From an uncultured Pelagibacteraceae bacterium (GTDB lineage Bacteria > Pseudomonadota > Alphaproteobacteria > Pelagibacterales > Pelagibacteraceae): DNA of 16,207 nucleotides. A model generated the notes under the pieces. It ran no database searches. It saw nothing but the letters and a program-made list of their open reading frames with translations, and was not told where the DNA came from. Each line of letters opens with the position of its first letter. The stretch's first letter is position 1. This document shows positions 1-8,460 of the stretch, piece by piece. A program made the position numbers and the translations under genes. The DNA lies in contig CACLNK010000023.1 of the NCBI GenBank assembly GCA_902608305.1, positions 1 through 16,207 of the forward strand. The letters are read 5' to 3'.

Positions 1-61
1 TAGGTGAATTTTAGACACTGATGTAACTTTAAATTTTATATTGTTTAATGATTTAAAATAA

Positions 62-1963
62 ATGAAAACTTCCTATAAAAATTATATTCAATCGCTAAGA
101 GCGTTTTCAGTTTTAATAGTATTTTTTTATCATTTAAATTTAGATATTTTTTCCAAAGGTTATCTTGGTGTAGATATATTTTTTGTTATATCTGGATATG
201 TTATTTCACAAAGAATTTACAAAGATTATCTAGTAAATAATAAAATACTTATTAAAGATTTCTTTATTCGTAGATTAAAAAGAATTTTCCCAGTATTGAT
301 TTTTGTTATTTTAACAACTTTAATAATTTATATAATATTTGGACCAGTTGATTTTTTAAAAAAAAATTTTGATACAAGTTTTTTTTCAATTTTGGGTGTT
401 TCTAATATTTATTTTTTATTACATAAAAAAGATTATTTTGATACGGTTTTTGATGATCCTTTAGGGCACACTTGGTCCCTTGGTGTTGAAGAGCAATTTT
501 ATATTATTTATCCTTTACTACTATATTTGTTTTTTACAAATATTAAATTTGAAAAAGAAAAGAAAGTTAGTTTTATTTTTTTAATTGTAATTATTACTTT
601 AATAATTGTAACTTTTTATTTTTCAAAAATTAATCCTTTATTAGTTTTTTATTTTCCTATATTTAGATTTTGGGAATTTTTAGCTGGTTGCATTTTGTTT
701 TTTATTTCGGTTAAATTTAATGTAAATAGAAACAATCTAATAAGTTCTTTTTGCTTTATTATAGTATTAGTAATATTGTTTTTTGACCTACCAGAAACAT
801 ATATATCATATGTATTAATAAATTTATTAGTAGTGATTTTCTCTTCTTTGTTTATTTTTTTTTATAATGAAAATATTTTTAATAAAATTGCTTTTGAAAA
901 CAAGATTGCAATATTTATTGGAAATATTTCTTATTCGCTCTATCTTTGGCATTTGCCTGTAATTTATTTTATCGATCTTTATTACGGAAATTATATAAAA
1001 AATTTAATAAGCCTTCCAATAAGCATACTTTTATCTATCTTTACTTATCATTTTATTGAAAAAAAATTTCGATACTATAATTTTAAAATTAATACTAAAT
1101 TATTTTACAAAGTTACTATTTTTTTAGTTTTTTCTACTCTTTTTTTTATATTTTATGTTGTTAGTCAAAAAAGTTACAATAGCCACACAAAATTATTAAT
1201 TAAAAATTCAGTAGAAAAAATTAATTATTTAGAACAAAAATTAAATTATTCAGAACGTACAAATTTTTACAAAATAAAAATCAATGATCACGAAATATAT
1301 AGATTTTGCACACAAAATAGTAAAGAGTACAAATTAAATAGATTTAATCTTAGATCTGAGTGTATGAAAAACAATAATCAAAAAATTCTTTTTTATTCTG
1401 AAGGAAATAGTCAAATGGCTCAATTTGTGCCACTTTTATACAACTCAAATTTTATAGAAAATATTTATTATGAACATAAAAAGGAGCCAATTAACAAAAT
1501 AATTTCTTTTCAAAAAATAAATAAGCTTCTAATGAATTTTAAAAAAATTGTATATGTAATAAATATAAACGACATTGAAGAATTTAAATACTTAAAAAAA
1601 AATTTAGATAAATTTAAAGATAGTATAAATATACTTGTAATAGGTCCAATTCCTTATATTAACAAAGATATTGATCCATTAAAATGTTTTATCAGACAAG
1701 TAAGTTGCACATTCAATACTCAATACGATATAGAAATTCGAAAATTAAATGATTTTTATGAAGAAGTGAATAAATTAACAGCAATTTCAAAAAAAATAAT
1801 ATTTTATAATCCATACAAGGTAATTTGTCCTGAAAAAATTTGCTACGCATATAACCACCAAAAAAAAATTTTAATTTATAGAGATAAAAATCATATAACC
1901 CAAGAGGCTTCAAAACTTTTAGGCAATGATTTTAATATATTTTTAAAAAACAATTTAAATTAA
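62..1963 (+). CDS. OafA/YrhL-type membrane O-acyltransferase with C-terminal SGNH domain
   Basis: Probably transfers an acetyl or other acyl group onto a surface polysaccharide sugar at the inner membrane. Residues 1 to about 370 form an acyltransferase-3 domain of roughly ten hydrophobic segments. It opens with the family signature (LRAF at 12-15, FYHLN with His24, GVDIFFVISGY at 36-46) and has GHTWSLGVEEQFY at 135-147 and SYSLYLWHLP at 290-299. Residues about 435-633 form an SGNH/GDSL-like periplasmic domain with GNSQ at 448-451 and DKNH (Asp608, His611) near the C-terminus. The length of 633 aa is normal for the fused form. Oddity: the nucleophile motif reads GNSQ where GDSH is more usual; Ser450 and the Asp/His pair remain. 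It stands alone, convergent with the FkbM gene. The acyl group and acceptor cannot be read from sequence. Confidence 0.93.
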   Translation: MKTSYKNYIQSLRAFSVLIVFFYHLNLDIFSKGYLGVDIFFVISGYVISQRIYKDYLVNNKILIKDFFIRRLKRIFPVLIFVILTTLIIYIIFGPVDFLKKNFDTSFFSILGVSNIYFLLHKKDYFDTVFDDPLGHTWSLGVEEQFYIIYPLLLYLFFTNIKFEKEKKVSFIFLIVIITLIIVTFYFSKINPLLVFYFPIFRFWEFLAGCILFFISVKFNVNRNNLISSFCFIIVLVILFFDLPETYISYVLINLLVVIFSSLFIFFYNENIFNKIAFENKIAIFIGNISYSLYLWHLPVIYFIDLYYGNYIKNLISLPISILLSIFTYHFIEKKFRYYNFKINTKLFYKVTIFLVFSTLFFIFYVVSQKSYNSHTKLLIKNSVEKINYLEQKLNYSERTNFYKIKINDHEIYRFCTQNSKEYKLNRFNLRSECMKNNNQKILFYSEGNSQMAQFVPLLYNSNFIENIYYEHKKEPINKIISFQKINKLLMNFKKIVYVININDIEEFKYLKKNLDKFKDSINILVIGPIPYINKDIDPLKCFIRQVSCTFNTQYDIEIRKLNDFYEEVNKLTAISKKIIFYNPYKVICPEKICYAYNHQKKILIYRDKNHITQEASKLLGNDFNIFLKNNLN

Positions 1964-2008
1964 AACTAGTAAACATAAAAAATTTTAATGACAAGAATTA
2001 ATATTTAC

Positions 2009-2734
2009 TTAAAGTTTTTTTTTAAACAAAATTTCAGTGTGATTTTTTTCAGGTGAAGCAGTAGGATAAAAATTTTTTTCATTAAGCCAATTGACCAATT
2101 CATTCCACAAAACACCCCCATCATAATATTTTACCTTGCTTACTTCTACAGAAATTGAATTGCATGATTTTAATGCATCTTCAGCTCCTTTAAAAAATAA
2201 TAATTCAGACCCCTGCAAATCAACTATCCAATGGTTATATTCATTAGGTAAAATATTATTTTTTTTTAAAATAGTATCTAATTTAAACATTATTAATTTT
2301 ATTTTTTTTTTCATATATATTTTACGTTTATCCCAGCCTTTTTCTATAACTTCGTTGCTAAACTGAAATAGAGAGGAGCTAGCTGCGTCATTGCTTGAAA
2401 TAAAAAATTCTTTTACTACATTATCTTGATCTCCCAACAAAACATGAAATGCTTTTTGATCACCATAGAAATATAAATTATCTTCCAATTGATTAAAAAT
2501 ATGAGGAACTGCTTCAAACCAAATAACTTTTTTTCCAAACCAATTGTATACTTCCGCTTCTGTTCCTTTGTGAGCACCCATATGCATTATGCCATTTGAC
2601 TTGTTCATACAATCCAACGTTTCTAAATTAACCTTGCCATAAGGGTTAGGTTTATAAGGCGGGCCTATTCTGATTAATTTAAAACCCAAGGGTCTTAATA
2701 TTTTCTTAATTATTCTTTTTAAAATATATAACAT
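2009..2734 (-). CDS. FkbM family SAM-dependent methyltransferase
   Basis: Likely an O-methyltransferase acting on a sugar or lipid-linked glycan. It is 241 aa, typical for the MTase_21/FkbM family. The SAM-binding motif I is HMGAHKG at 51-57, followed by an acidic strand end at WFEAVP (72-77). The family region around DLQGSELLFFKGAE (172-185) is clear, as is the downstream ISVEVS strand at 194-199. The first 20 residues are basic and hydrophobic (ILKRIIKKILRPLGFKL), which could hold it near the membrane. It is divergent from the next gene across an 88-bp spacer and convergent with the acyltransferase. FkbM proteins are common in O-antigen and exopolysaccharide loci, so a glycan substrate is inferred from context. 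Confidence 0.9.
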   Translation of the reverse strand: MLYILKRIIKKILRPLGFKLIRIGPPYKPNPYGKVNLETLDCMNKSNGIMHMGAHKGTEAEVYNWFGKKVIWFEAVPHIFNQLEDNLYFYGDQKAFHVLLGDQDNVVKEFFISSNDAASSSLFQFSNEVIEKGWDKRKIYMKKKIKLIMFKLDTILKKNNILPNEYNHWIVDLQGSELLFFKGAEDALKSCNSISVEVSKVKYYDGGVLWNELVNWLNEKNFYPTASPEKNHTEILFKKKL

Positions 2735-2791
2735 TTATTTATTGAATTATTTTTAATATATTCTTTTTAAGCATAAATTGTATATTTTATA

Positions 2792-2800
2792 TGCTATAAT
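2792..2800 (+). promoter_or_regulatory. Extended -10 promoter (TGCTATAAT) for the methylase gene
   Basis: A consensus -10 hexamer TATAAT lies at 2795-2800 and is preceded by TG one base upstream, giving an extended -10. A transcription start near 2807 would leave a leader of about 15 nt before the ATG at 2823. No good -35 is visible, which extended -10 promoters tolerate. The spacer (2735-2822) also has to hold the promoter of the divergent FkbM gene, which I could not resolve. Confidence 0.5.
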
Positions 2801-2822
2801 AAAAAATTAATCTTTCAAATAA

Positions 2823-3437
2823 ATGAAAAAAAATATACAAGCCAAATTTTGGTCAGGAGATTTTGGAAATAGCTATATAAAAAGAAATAAATCAAATAAA
2901 ATAACAAATAGTAATAATTTTTTATTTAAAAAAATATTAAAAAATATTTCTTTTTCATCTGTTATAGAGTTTGGTTCAAATATTGGTAATAATATTGTTG
3001 CATTAAATAGGTTAATAAAGAAACCAAAAAAAATTTGTGTCATTGAAATAAACACTAAAGCATGTGATATTTTAAGAAAAAGATTTTCTAATATTGAAAT
3101 TATAAATTCAAATATTACTGAATATAGAGCAAATAAAAAATATGATTTAGTATTATCTAAAGGTTTTTTGATACATATAAACCCTAAAGAATTAAACTTG
3201 ATTTATAAAAAAATTTATGAATCTTCAAAAAAATATATCTTATTATGTGAATACTACAGCACAAAACCAAAAAAAGAAGTTTATAGAAATCATAAAGACA
3301 AGTTATTTAAAAGAGATTTTGCTGGTGAATTATTGAAAAAGTATAAAAATTTAAAATTATTAAATTATGGATTCACCTATCATTTAGATAAATTTCCTCA
3401 AGACGATTTAAATTGGTTTTTAATTAAAAAAAATTAA
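2823..3437 (+). CDS. Pseudaminic acid biosynthesis-associated methylase (EPS_Mtase-type)
   Basis: A SAM-dependent methyltransferase of the small family found next to pseudaminic/legionaminic acid genes; the exact methyl acceptor in the family is not settled as far as I know. Of its 204 residues, the N-terminal FWSGDFGNSYIKRN (9-22) and the C-terminal YHLDKFPQDDLNWFL blocks are family hallmarks. The Rossmann glycine motif is EFGSNIGNN (50-58), with an acidic strand end at VIEIN and LVLSKGFLIHI as the post-catalytic strand. The upstream spacer carries a good extended -10. The last 4 bp overlap the end of the convergent HisF-like gene. It supports reading the whole locus as a nonulosonic acid cluster alongside PseI and the acetamidino genes. 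Confidence 0.88.
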   Translation: MKKNIQAKFWSGDFGNSYIKRNKSNKITNSNNFLFKKILKNISFSSVIEFGSNIGNNIVALNRLIKKPKKICVIEINTKACDILRKRFSNIEIINSNITEYRANKKYDLVLSKGFLIHINPKELNLIYKKIYESSKKYILLCEYYSTKPKKEVYRNHKDKLFKRDFAGELLKKYKNLKLLNYGFTYHLDKFPQDDLNWFLIKKN

Positions 3438-4180
3438 TTTCTTATTGGAAAATCTTTAATTAAAGATTTTTTTACAAGGGATGGAGTAATTTCTGTAAAT
3501 AAAAAAATACTTGAAGCACAACCGGCCATTATATTTTTATATGTAAAAAGTTTTTTAAAATCTTCTATAGAAGAAGCACCACCATTAAATAGAGTAGGTT
3601 TTTCTAAATATTTGTAAATATTATCAAGCATATTAAAATCATATCCCTTCATTGTTCCTTCATGGTTTACAGAAGTGATTAATAATTCTCCAATTCTTTC
3701 TTTTTGTATTTCTTTTAACCATTCAATTACGTTTAATTTATTAGGTTTTTCTTTAGAAAAAATTTTTAATTTATTATTATCACTTATAATATCAATTGCT
3801 GCAATAATACTTTGGCTTCCAAATTCATTTGAGACATCGTGAATAAAATTTTTATTTTTTAGAAAAGAATTATTTATAATTACTTTATCTATACCTATTT
3901 TTAATAATTTTTGAATTTCTTGAACATCTTTTATTCCACCACCATATGAAACTGGCATATTACATTCCGAAATAAGTTCTTTTAGTAAAAATAGATCAAT
4001 TTGATTTCTATTTCTTGATGAATTTAAATCAATAATACAAAGTTCATCTGTGTCTCTTTTATTAAATACTTTGATTGACTGAATAATGTTTCCAACAATT
4101 CTATCATTATTAAAATTTTTAGTTTTTATTAAAAGATTATTATCAAATAAAAGAATAGGAATAATTCTTTTTTTTAACAT
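3434..4180 (-). CDS. hisF2: HisF-like acetamidino-modification protein (WbuZ/HisF2 family)
   Basis: Paralog of the cyclase subunit of imidazole glycerol phosphate synthase, a (beta/alpha)8 barrel of 248 aa. With the neighbouring HisH-like glutaminase and the N-acetyl sugar amidotransferase it is expected to channel ammonia to make an acetamidino group on a sugar. The barrel start KRIIPILLF aligns with HisF KRIIACLDV, but the catalytic Asp11 of true HisF is Leu11 here, a substitution I recall as usual for the WbuZ group. AIDI (128-131) keeps the second Asp. YGGGIKD (79-85) and FNGGASS (198-204) are the phosphate-binding loops. The start overlaps the HisH-like gene by 7 bp, consistent with translational coupling. 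A role in histidine synthesis is unlikely given the context and the missing Asp11. Confidence 0.9.
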   Translation of the reverse strand: MLKKRIIPILLFDNNLLIKTKNFNNDRIVGNIIQSIKVFNKRDTDELCIIDLNSSRNRNQIDLFLLKELISECNMPVSYGGGIKDVQEIQKLLKIGIDKVIINNSFLKNKNFIHDVSNEFGSQSIIAAIDIISDNNKLKIFSKEKPNKLNVIEWLKEIQKERIGELLITSVNHEGTMKGYDFNMLDNIYKYLEKPTLFNGGASSIEDFKKLFTYKNIMAGCASSIFLFTEITPSLVKKSLIKDFPIRN

Positions 4181-4785
4181 TTAAGATCCAAAAAATTCTT
4201 TATTATTTGTGTGCCAGCAATCATGCTTTTTTCAGGGTGAAACTGAACACCAAAAATCATTTTTTTTTGTATTGAAGTTATAATTTTTGAATTATCGGAA
4301 AGTTTAGAAGTTATATTCTTTTCTAGTTCTGGTGAACAATAATAACTGTGATTAAAATAAAGATCTTTATTCTTGTCAATATATTTAAATATATTTGCAT
4401 CATTAATTATTTTAATATTGTTCCACCCATTATGAGGACATGAAAGATCTTTACTATCAATTTTTTTTACCTTTCCTTTTAAAATTTTCATACCTACTGT
4501 TTTTGGTGATTCTTCACTTTCTTCAAAGAGTATTTGCATTCCAATACATACTCCAAGATATGGTATATCTTTTTCTATGAGTTCAATTAATTTATAAAAA
4601 AAATTTTTTTTTTTTAAATTTGAAACTACACGACCAAAATTGCCTATGCCAGGAAATATAATTTTACTTATATTGTCAAAATTAATTGTTTTATCACTTG
4701 AAAGAACAAACTTTTTATTCAAATCATTTAATAATCTCATCCAAGTTCCCAAGTTAGATGTTTCTGTATCGATTATTAAAATCAT
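4174..4785 (-). CDS. hisH: HisH-like glutamine amidotransferase of the acetamidino module (WbuY type)
   Basis: Class I glutamine amidotransferase, 203 aa, expected to hydrolyse glutamine and pass ammonia to the HisF-like partner. The catalytic triad is intact: Cys80 in LGVCIGMQ (77-84), and His183 and Glu185 in QFHPEKS (181-187). The oxyanion strand FPGIGNFG is at 44-51. It overlaps the amidotransferase gene upstream by 4 bp (ATGA-type junction) and the HisF-like gene downstream by 7 bp, so the three form one translationally coupled operon on the minus strand. The full triad argues for an active glutaminase rather than a scaffold. Its position between HisF-like and WbuX-like genes marks it as the glycan paralog of HisH and not the histidine-pathway enzyme. 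Confidence 0.91.
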   Translation of the reverse strand: MILIIDTETSNLGTWMRLLNDLNKKFVLSSDKTINFDNISKIIFPGIGNFGRVVSNLKKKNFFYKLIELIEKDIPYLGVCIGMQILFEESEESPKTVGMKILKGKVKKIDSKDLSCPHNGWNNIKIINDANIFKYIDKNKDLYFNHSYYCSPELEKNITSKLSDNSKIITSIQKKMIFGVQFHPEKSMIAGTQIIKNFLDLKC

Positions 4786-5918
4786 TTAAAATTTTTAATT
4801 GGTGAAAAACCTTCTTTTATAAGTTCACCCTCATTATTGCATTTAAATAATTTTTTGTTAGTGAATTTATCACAAGTTTTTAGGAAATCATCCATATTTA
4901 AATCAATATCACCTATAATGTCTTCTAATTTTTTTCCTAAATATGTAGTAGGAAAATTACCATCATGCGCATTAATTTTTTGCAAAGCTTCTTCTTTTGA
5001 AATAATTTTTCTTCGGTATAAATTATTCATTATATCTGTTGTCCTACCAAATCCATATTTTAAATATTTAAAATAATCATGAATTCCCGTTTGATAATTG
5101 TCTAAATTTTCATAACTGACACCAGTTCCCTCAACAATTCCATTATAAAATTTAAATCCTTTTTTTTTAGACTCTATTGCATTACGATGGCCATCCCATG
5201 GAAAAAAATAACCAAAAAATAAACTCTCAATTTTACTATTAAATACTTCTTCTTTATTGGGATATTTATAAATTGTTAAATCATCTTCATTGAAATCATA
5301 ATGCTCTACTAAATCAGTTAACCTTAAACCTAGTAGTCCGCCAAATTCTTCTAACCATCCTCTATTTAATGTTGTATTTTCCAAACTTTCTGTGGGACCA
5401 CCATACTCATTTTGAGGATTTTCTCCCCAAATAATTAGTTTAATATTAAATTTAAGAGCAATTTTAATTGGAAATGTAAAAATCGATATATGTTCCGGCC
5501 AAGAAATATCACCAATTTCTTGTAAACATAATTTATTTAATTTTTTTCTAATATTTGAGTTAGGAGAAAGTTCAATCATTTCAACCCCAAGATTTTTTAT
5601 ATTTTCAAGATTTTGTGTGCCCAGAGGAGTTAATGAGCAAGTTCGTGAATTTACACACAAAATTTTTAAACCATATTCAAGCGCCTTGATTACTTGATAA
5701 GTACTATCTTTTCCACCGCTAACAGGCACAATACAATCAAAGTCAGAACTTCTATTTTTTTTTATTTTTTTTACTATATTTAAAAATTCTTTTTCTCTAT
5801 TTTTCCAATTAATTTGATTTCTTTTTTTAAAAGAAATACAAGCATTGCAAATACCCTCATCATTAAAAGATAGATCAGGCTTTGTATTTGGATAGAAACA
5901 ATTTTTACAATAATTCAT
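4782..5918 (-). CDS. wbuX: N-acetyl sugar amidotransferase (WbuX/WbpG/PseA family)
   Basis: Converts an N-acetyl group on a nonulosonic acid or aminosugar to acetamidino, using ammonia from the HisH/HisF-like partners. From Met at 5918 the protein has 378 residues. A four-Cys zinc-like N-terminus comes first (Cys4, Cys7, Cys24, Cys27), then a PP-loop ATP-binding motif SGGKDS at 67-72, as in tRNA-Ile-lysidine synthetase-like adenylating enzymes. An upstream Met at 5972 is in frame, but I prefer 5918. The family begins MNYCKNC, the extra 18 residues look random, and a promoter-like pair (5944-5972) overlaps that extension. It is the first gene of a three-gene coupled operon. With PseI nearby, a 7-acetamidino pseudaminic acid is the most economical product, but this is inference. 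Confidence 0.92.
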   Translation of the reverse strand: MNYCKNCFYPNTKPDLSFNDEGICNACISFKKRNQINWKNREKEFLNIVKKIKKNRSSDFDCIVPVSGGKDSTYQVIKALEYGLKILCVNSRTCSLTPLGTQNLENIKNLGVEMIELSPNSNIRKKLNKLCLQEIGDISWPEHISIFTFPIKIALKFNIKLIIWGENPQNEYGGPTESLENTTLNRGWLEEFGGLLGLRLTDLVEHYDFNEDDLTIYKYPNKEEVFNSKIESLFFGYFFPWDGHRNAIESKKKGFKFYNGIVEGTGVSYENLDNYQTGIHDYFKYLKYGFGRTTDIMNNLYRRKIISKEEALQKINAHDGNFPTTYLGKKLEDIIGDIDLNMDDFLKTCDKFTNKKLFKCNNEGELIKEGFSPIKNFK

Positions 5919-5943
5919 AATAGCATTAATATTTTTTTTACTT

Positions 5944-5972
5944 ATAATAGGGAAGCAGATATATATATACAA
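5944..5972 (-). promoter_or_regulatory. Putative sigma-70 promoter of the acetamidino operon
   Basis: Read on the minus strand, TTGTAT (5972-5967) is followed after exactly 17 bases by TATTAT (5949-5944). A start near 5937 would leave a leader of about 19 nt before the preferred ATG at 5918. The divergent TylF-like gene starts at 6016, so the 97-bp spacer probably serves both strands. On the plus strand TATAAT at 5943-5948 overlaps the same site but sits far from 6016. Confidence 0.45.
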
Positions 5973-6015
5973 ATAAAAATGCAGATAGCACTAAAGCAAT
6001 AGATATAAAAATCCT

Positions 6016-6714
6016 ATGAACATAAAAATAAAGTTAAAAAAATATAAAAAGAAGACTTTTCTGAAAGATTTCGAGGCATTGAGTTTATTAAGTTATGACA
6101 ATTTTTTAGCGAACAGTAGCTTTGATAGAGTTCAAAAGATTATATCAAAGTATGAACTTTTCAAAATGTCACAAAATATTCCAGGAGATATTGTTGAATG
6201 TGGAGTTCACAAAGGAAGTGGAATTTATCTTTATGCAAAATTACTGAAACTCTTTAAACCTCATTCTTTGTCGAAAATTGTAGGCTTTGATTTTTTTGGA
6301 AAAGAACAAATAATAAAAAATAGATATAAATTAGATTACACTTGTAATAAGTTTCATAAAGGAAATGGATCAAATATAAATATAATTAAAAAAAATTTAA
6401 AACAGTTTGGTATTACTAATATAAAATTGATACCTGGAGATGTTTGTGAAACTACAAAAAAATATGTAAAAAAAAATATTGGTTTTAGAATTTCATTACT
6501 AGTTCTAGATGTTGACAACTATGAAGGTACTTTGGCCTGCTTACAAAATTTATATCCTTATGTGACCAAAGGAGGTCTAATAGTTTTTGATGAATATGCT
6601 TTAGAAACATATGGGGAGTCAGATGCAGTCGATGAATTTTTAAAAGATAAAAAAATTAAACTTAAAACAATACCATGGTGCTCTACACCTACCGCCTATG
6701 CAATAAAAAAATAA
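6016..6714 (+). CDS. TylF/macrocin O-methyltransferase-like protein
   Basis: SAM- and probably metal-dependent O-methyltransferase of the TylF family, 232 aa, likely methylating a sugar hydroxyl. Motifs seen: R39 in the helix leading into the fold, GDIVECGVHKG (57-67) as SAM motif I, VGFDFFGKE (89-97) as the acidic strand, and LDVDNYE (164-170) followed by GGLIVFDEY (186-194). The last two are the Asp-rich metal-binding strands of the family. It lies 3 nt upstream of the 526-residue unknown gene on the same strand, so the two are probably co-transcribed. It is divergent from the acetamidino operon. The Lys-rich N-terminus may be a little longer than the fold needs; no alternative start is clearly better. 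Confidence 0.88.
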   Translation: MNIKIKLKKYKKKTFLKDFEALSLLSYDNFLANSSFDRVQKIISKYELFKMSQNIPGDIVECGVHKGSGIYLYAKLLKLFKPHSLSKIVGFDFFGKEQIIKNRYKLDYTCNKFHKGNGSNINIIKKNLKQFGITNIKLIPGDVCETTKKYVKKNIGFRISLLVLDVDNYEGTLACLQNLYPYVTKGGLIVFDEYALETYGESDAVDEFLKDKKIKLKTIPWCSTPTAYAIKK

Positions 6715-6717
6715 AAG

Positions 6718-8298
6718 ATGCTAAATAAAGCGAAAGTTTCTAATTATAAGAGTATTATAAATTTTGAACATTCTAAAAGAGGTGATTTTGATAATTTATA
6801 TTATAATCCCACATTTAAATCTTCAGCAATTTTTTTTGTTTTAGTTGACAAATATATTAATACCAAAATTAGTTTTTTGAATTACTGGAAAATAAAAAAT
6901 CATAACAAAGATATTTCATGCCAGATTACAATAAGAAAAAATGATGGTGACAAAATATTAAGAAAATTTTTTAAAGTTAAATTGAATACTTACATGATTT
7001 CCTTAAAAGATTTGTTAAATGAAAATTTAAAAATAACAAAGTTTACTGGTTCCATCGAAGTAGAATTATTTTCAAGTTTAGATTTAAAATATTCCTTTCC
7101 AGCCATTGATGCTATTTATGAAACAAAACAAGGAATATCTTTAGTTCATAGCAATCAAAGAGTCTTCGATAGTATGCAAGATAACTTGCAGAATAAAAGT
7201 ATTAATCAAATTCAAACAGGATTTGATATTTATTTAGATAATAAATTAGAAACTTTTATAGCGGCCATAAATGGTCCATTAGCACTTAATAATCAAAAAA
7301 TGAAAATTGATTTTTTTAATTATAATGGTCAAAAATTTACAACATCAAATTTTTTTAAATCAATTAAAGCTTATGAAATTATTAATTTTAATCTTAAAAG
7401 CTTTAAAAAACTAAAAAATTTTTTAAGTGGCAAAAGAGGTTATTGCAAAATAGACTTACCAACAAAAAATATATTTAATAGAGTAATAGTAGGAACATTA
7501 AATAACAATAAAACAAAAATTACAACTACTCATAGTTATTATGATTGCTCCCAAACAAAAGATTATATAAATTTAAAAAAAATTAGTGCTGCCGAATATG
7601 GTTGTTATTTACCTTTCAATTTATTTAAAAAAATAAAGTTAGATGTAGTAATTTATCCAATTTTTAGTAAGGCAAATTTAAACTTTAGTTTAGAGAAAAT
7701 TGACAAAAATAATGAAAAAAAGATTATTAATAGCAATGTACTTAGGGTATCAAAAAATTTTAAACAACCACATATTATTGAGATAAATAAATATCTAAAA
7801 AATGAGAAAAAATTGTCTGAAAATATTTATTTTTTAAATATTACCTCAAAAGATAATTTAATTCCAGCCAGACTCACTTTTGGCTTTAATTATAAAACGA
7901 ACTCTATTGGAAGTAATATTAGCGACTCTATGATTGTGAATCATGGAAAAGATTTTAAAAGTAAAGGCTTTTATTGGGGGCCGGCATTTATTTCAAAAAA
8001 AATTAATACAATAATTACAATTAGTAGCTTTAATAAAAATAAAAAAAGAGCTCAATCTAAGAATAAGATAAGTCTAAAAATTTATGGAAAGAATAGTATT
8101 ATTCTTAAAAAGGTTTTTAATATTAATTGTCCAGCAGCATTTAATATTTATGTAAATAAAATTATTAATAGTAAAATAAAAAAAATTCATAATGATGAAA
8201 TTGTCTGGTTCACAATCAGTTCAAACCATAAAAATCTAGTTTGTAAACATGTTCATATCAGTACGTTTGGACATGTTGCTGCAGATCATGTATTTTGA
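6718..8298 (+). CDS. Unrecognised 526-residue protein with apparent four-fold beta-rich repeats
   Basis: I do not recognise this family. The protein has no signal peptide, no clear membrane segment and no P-loop or Rossmann motif. By eye it is made of four related beta-rich units at about residues 36-151, 178-277, 308-404 and 424-526. Each starts with a strand pair of the type (T/K)xxIxxxN and then a (K/I)xIxxxxxxG hairpin. Three end in a conserved-looking His/Ser strand: SLVHSNQRVFD (141-151), TTHSYYDCS (270-278) and HISTFGHVAADH (513-524). The third unit lacks the His (SIGSNISDSM). Candidate catalytic or metal residues are His144, His272, His513 and Asp276. It is 3 nt behind the TylF-like gene and ahead of the PIG-L/carbamoyltransferase pair, so a role in glycan assembly or modification is inferred from position only. 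The open frame with no interruption over 1.58 kb supports a real gene. Confidence 0.8.
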   Translation: MLNKAKVSNYKSIINFEHSKRGDFDNLYYNPTFKSSAIFFVLVDKYINTKISFLNYWKIKNHNKDISCQITIRKNDGDKILRKFFKVKLNTYMISLKDLLNENLKITKFTGSIEVELFSSLDLKYSFPAIDAIYETKQGISLVHSNQRVFDSMQDNLQNKSINQIQTGFDIYLDNKLETFIAAINGPLALNNQKMKIDFFNYNGQKFTTSNFFKSIKAYEIINFNLKSFKKLKNFLSGKRGYCKIDLPTKNIFNRVIVGTLNNNKTKITTTHSYYDCSQTKDYINLKKISAAEYGCYLPFNLFKKIKLDVVIYPIFSKANLNFSLEKIDKNNEKKIINSNVLRVSKNFKQPHIIEINKYLKNEKKLSENIYFLNITSKDNLIPARLTFGFNYKTNSIGSNISDSMIVNHGKDFKSKGFYWGPAFISKKINTIITISSFNKNKKRAQSKNKISLKIYGKNSIILKKVFNINCPAAFNIYVNKIINSKIKKIHNDEIVWFTISSNHKNLVCKHVHISTFGHVAADHVF

Positions 8299-8460
8299 GT
8301 CATATAAAACATTTTTGATTTTTCCGTAATTAATTATACTGGTCTGTTGATTTTACATACTTTTGATCTATGAAAGGTACATCTTTTTTCATTTTTTTAA
8401 TTTTTAGTTATTATAATATTGAAAATCAAATAATATACATTACTAACATATTCATAATTC
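8299..8460 (+). promoter_or_regulatory. Intergenic spacer with a -10-like TATAAT upstream of the deacetylase
   Basis: This 162-bp spacer separates the unknown gene from the PIG-L gene. TATAAT occurs at 8412-8417, with a weak TTCATT at 8388-8393 (18-bp spacing). A start near 8424 would leave a leader of about 37 nt before the ATG at 8461. The break suggests the deacetylase/carbamoyltransferase pair has its own promoter. No terminator hairpin is visible. A 44-codon open frame from 8370 runs into the deacetylase in another frame and I do not consider it real. Confidence 0.35.

Noticed and set aside
1713..1913. Minus-strand 66-codon frame
   Set aside because: It is wholly antisense within the acyltransferase SGNH domain, with no independent support.
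3434..4785. Histidine biosynthesis hisF/hisH
   Set aside because: They are coupled to a sugar amidotransferase, and the HisF-like protein has Leu at the catalytic Asp11 position, as expected for the acetamidino paralogs.
4781..5972. Longer N-terminus of the sugar amidotransferase from Met at 5972
   Set aside because: The extension has no family resemblance and overlaps a good promoter-like pair; the family start MNYCKNC fits 5918.
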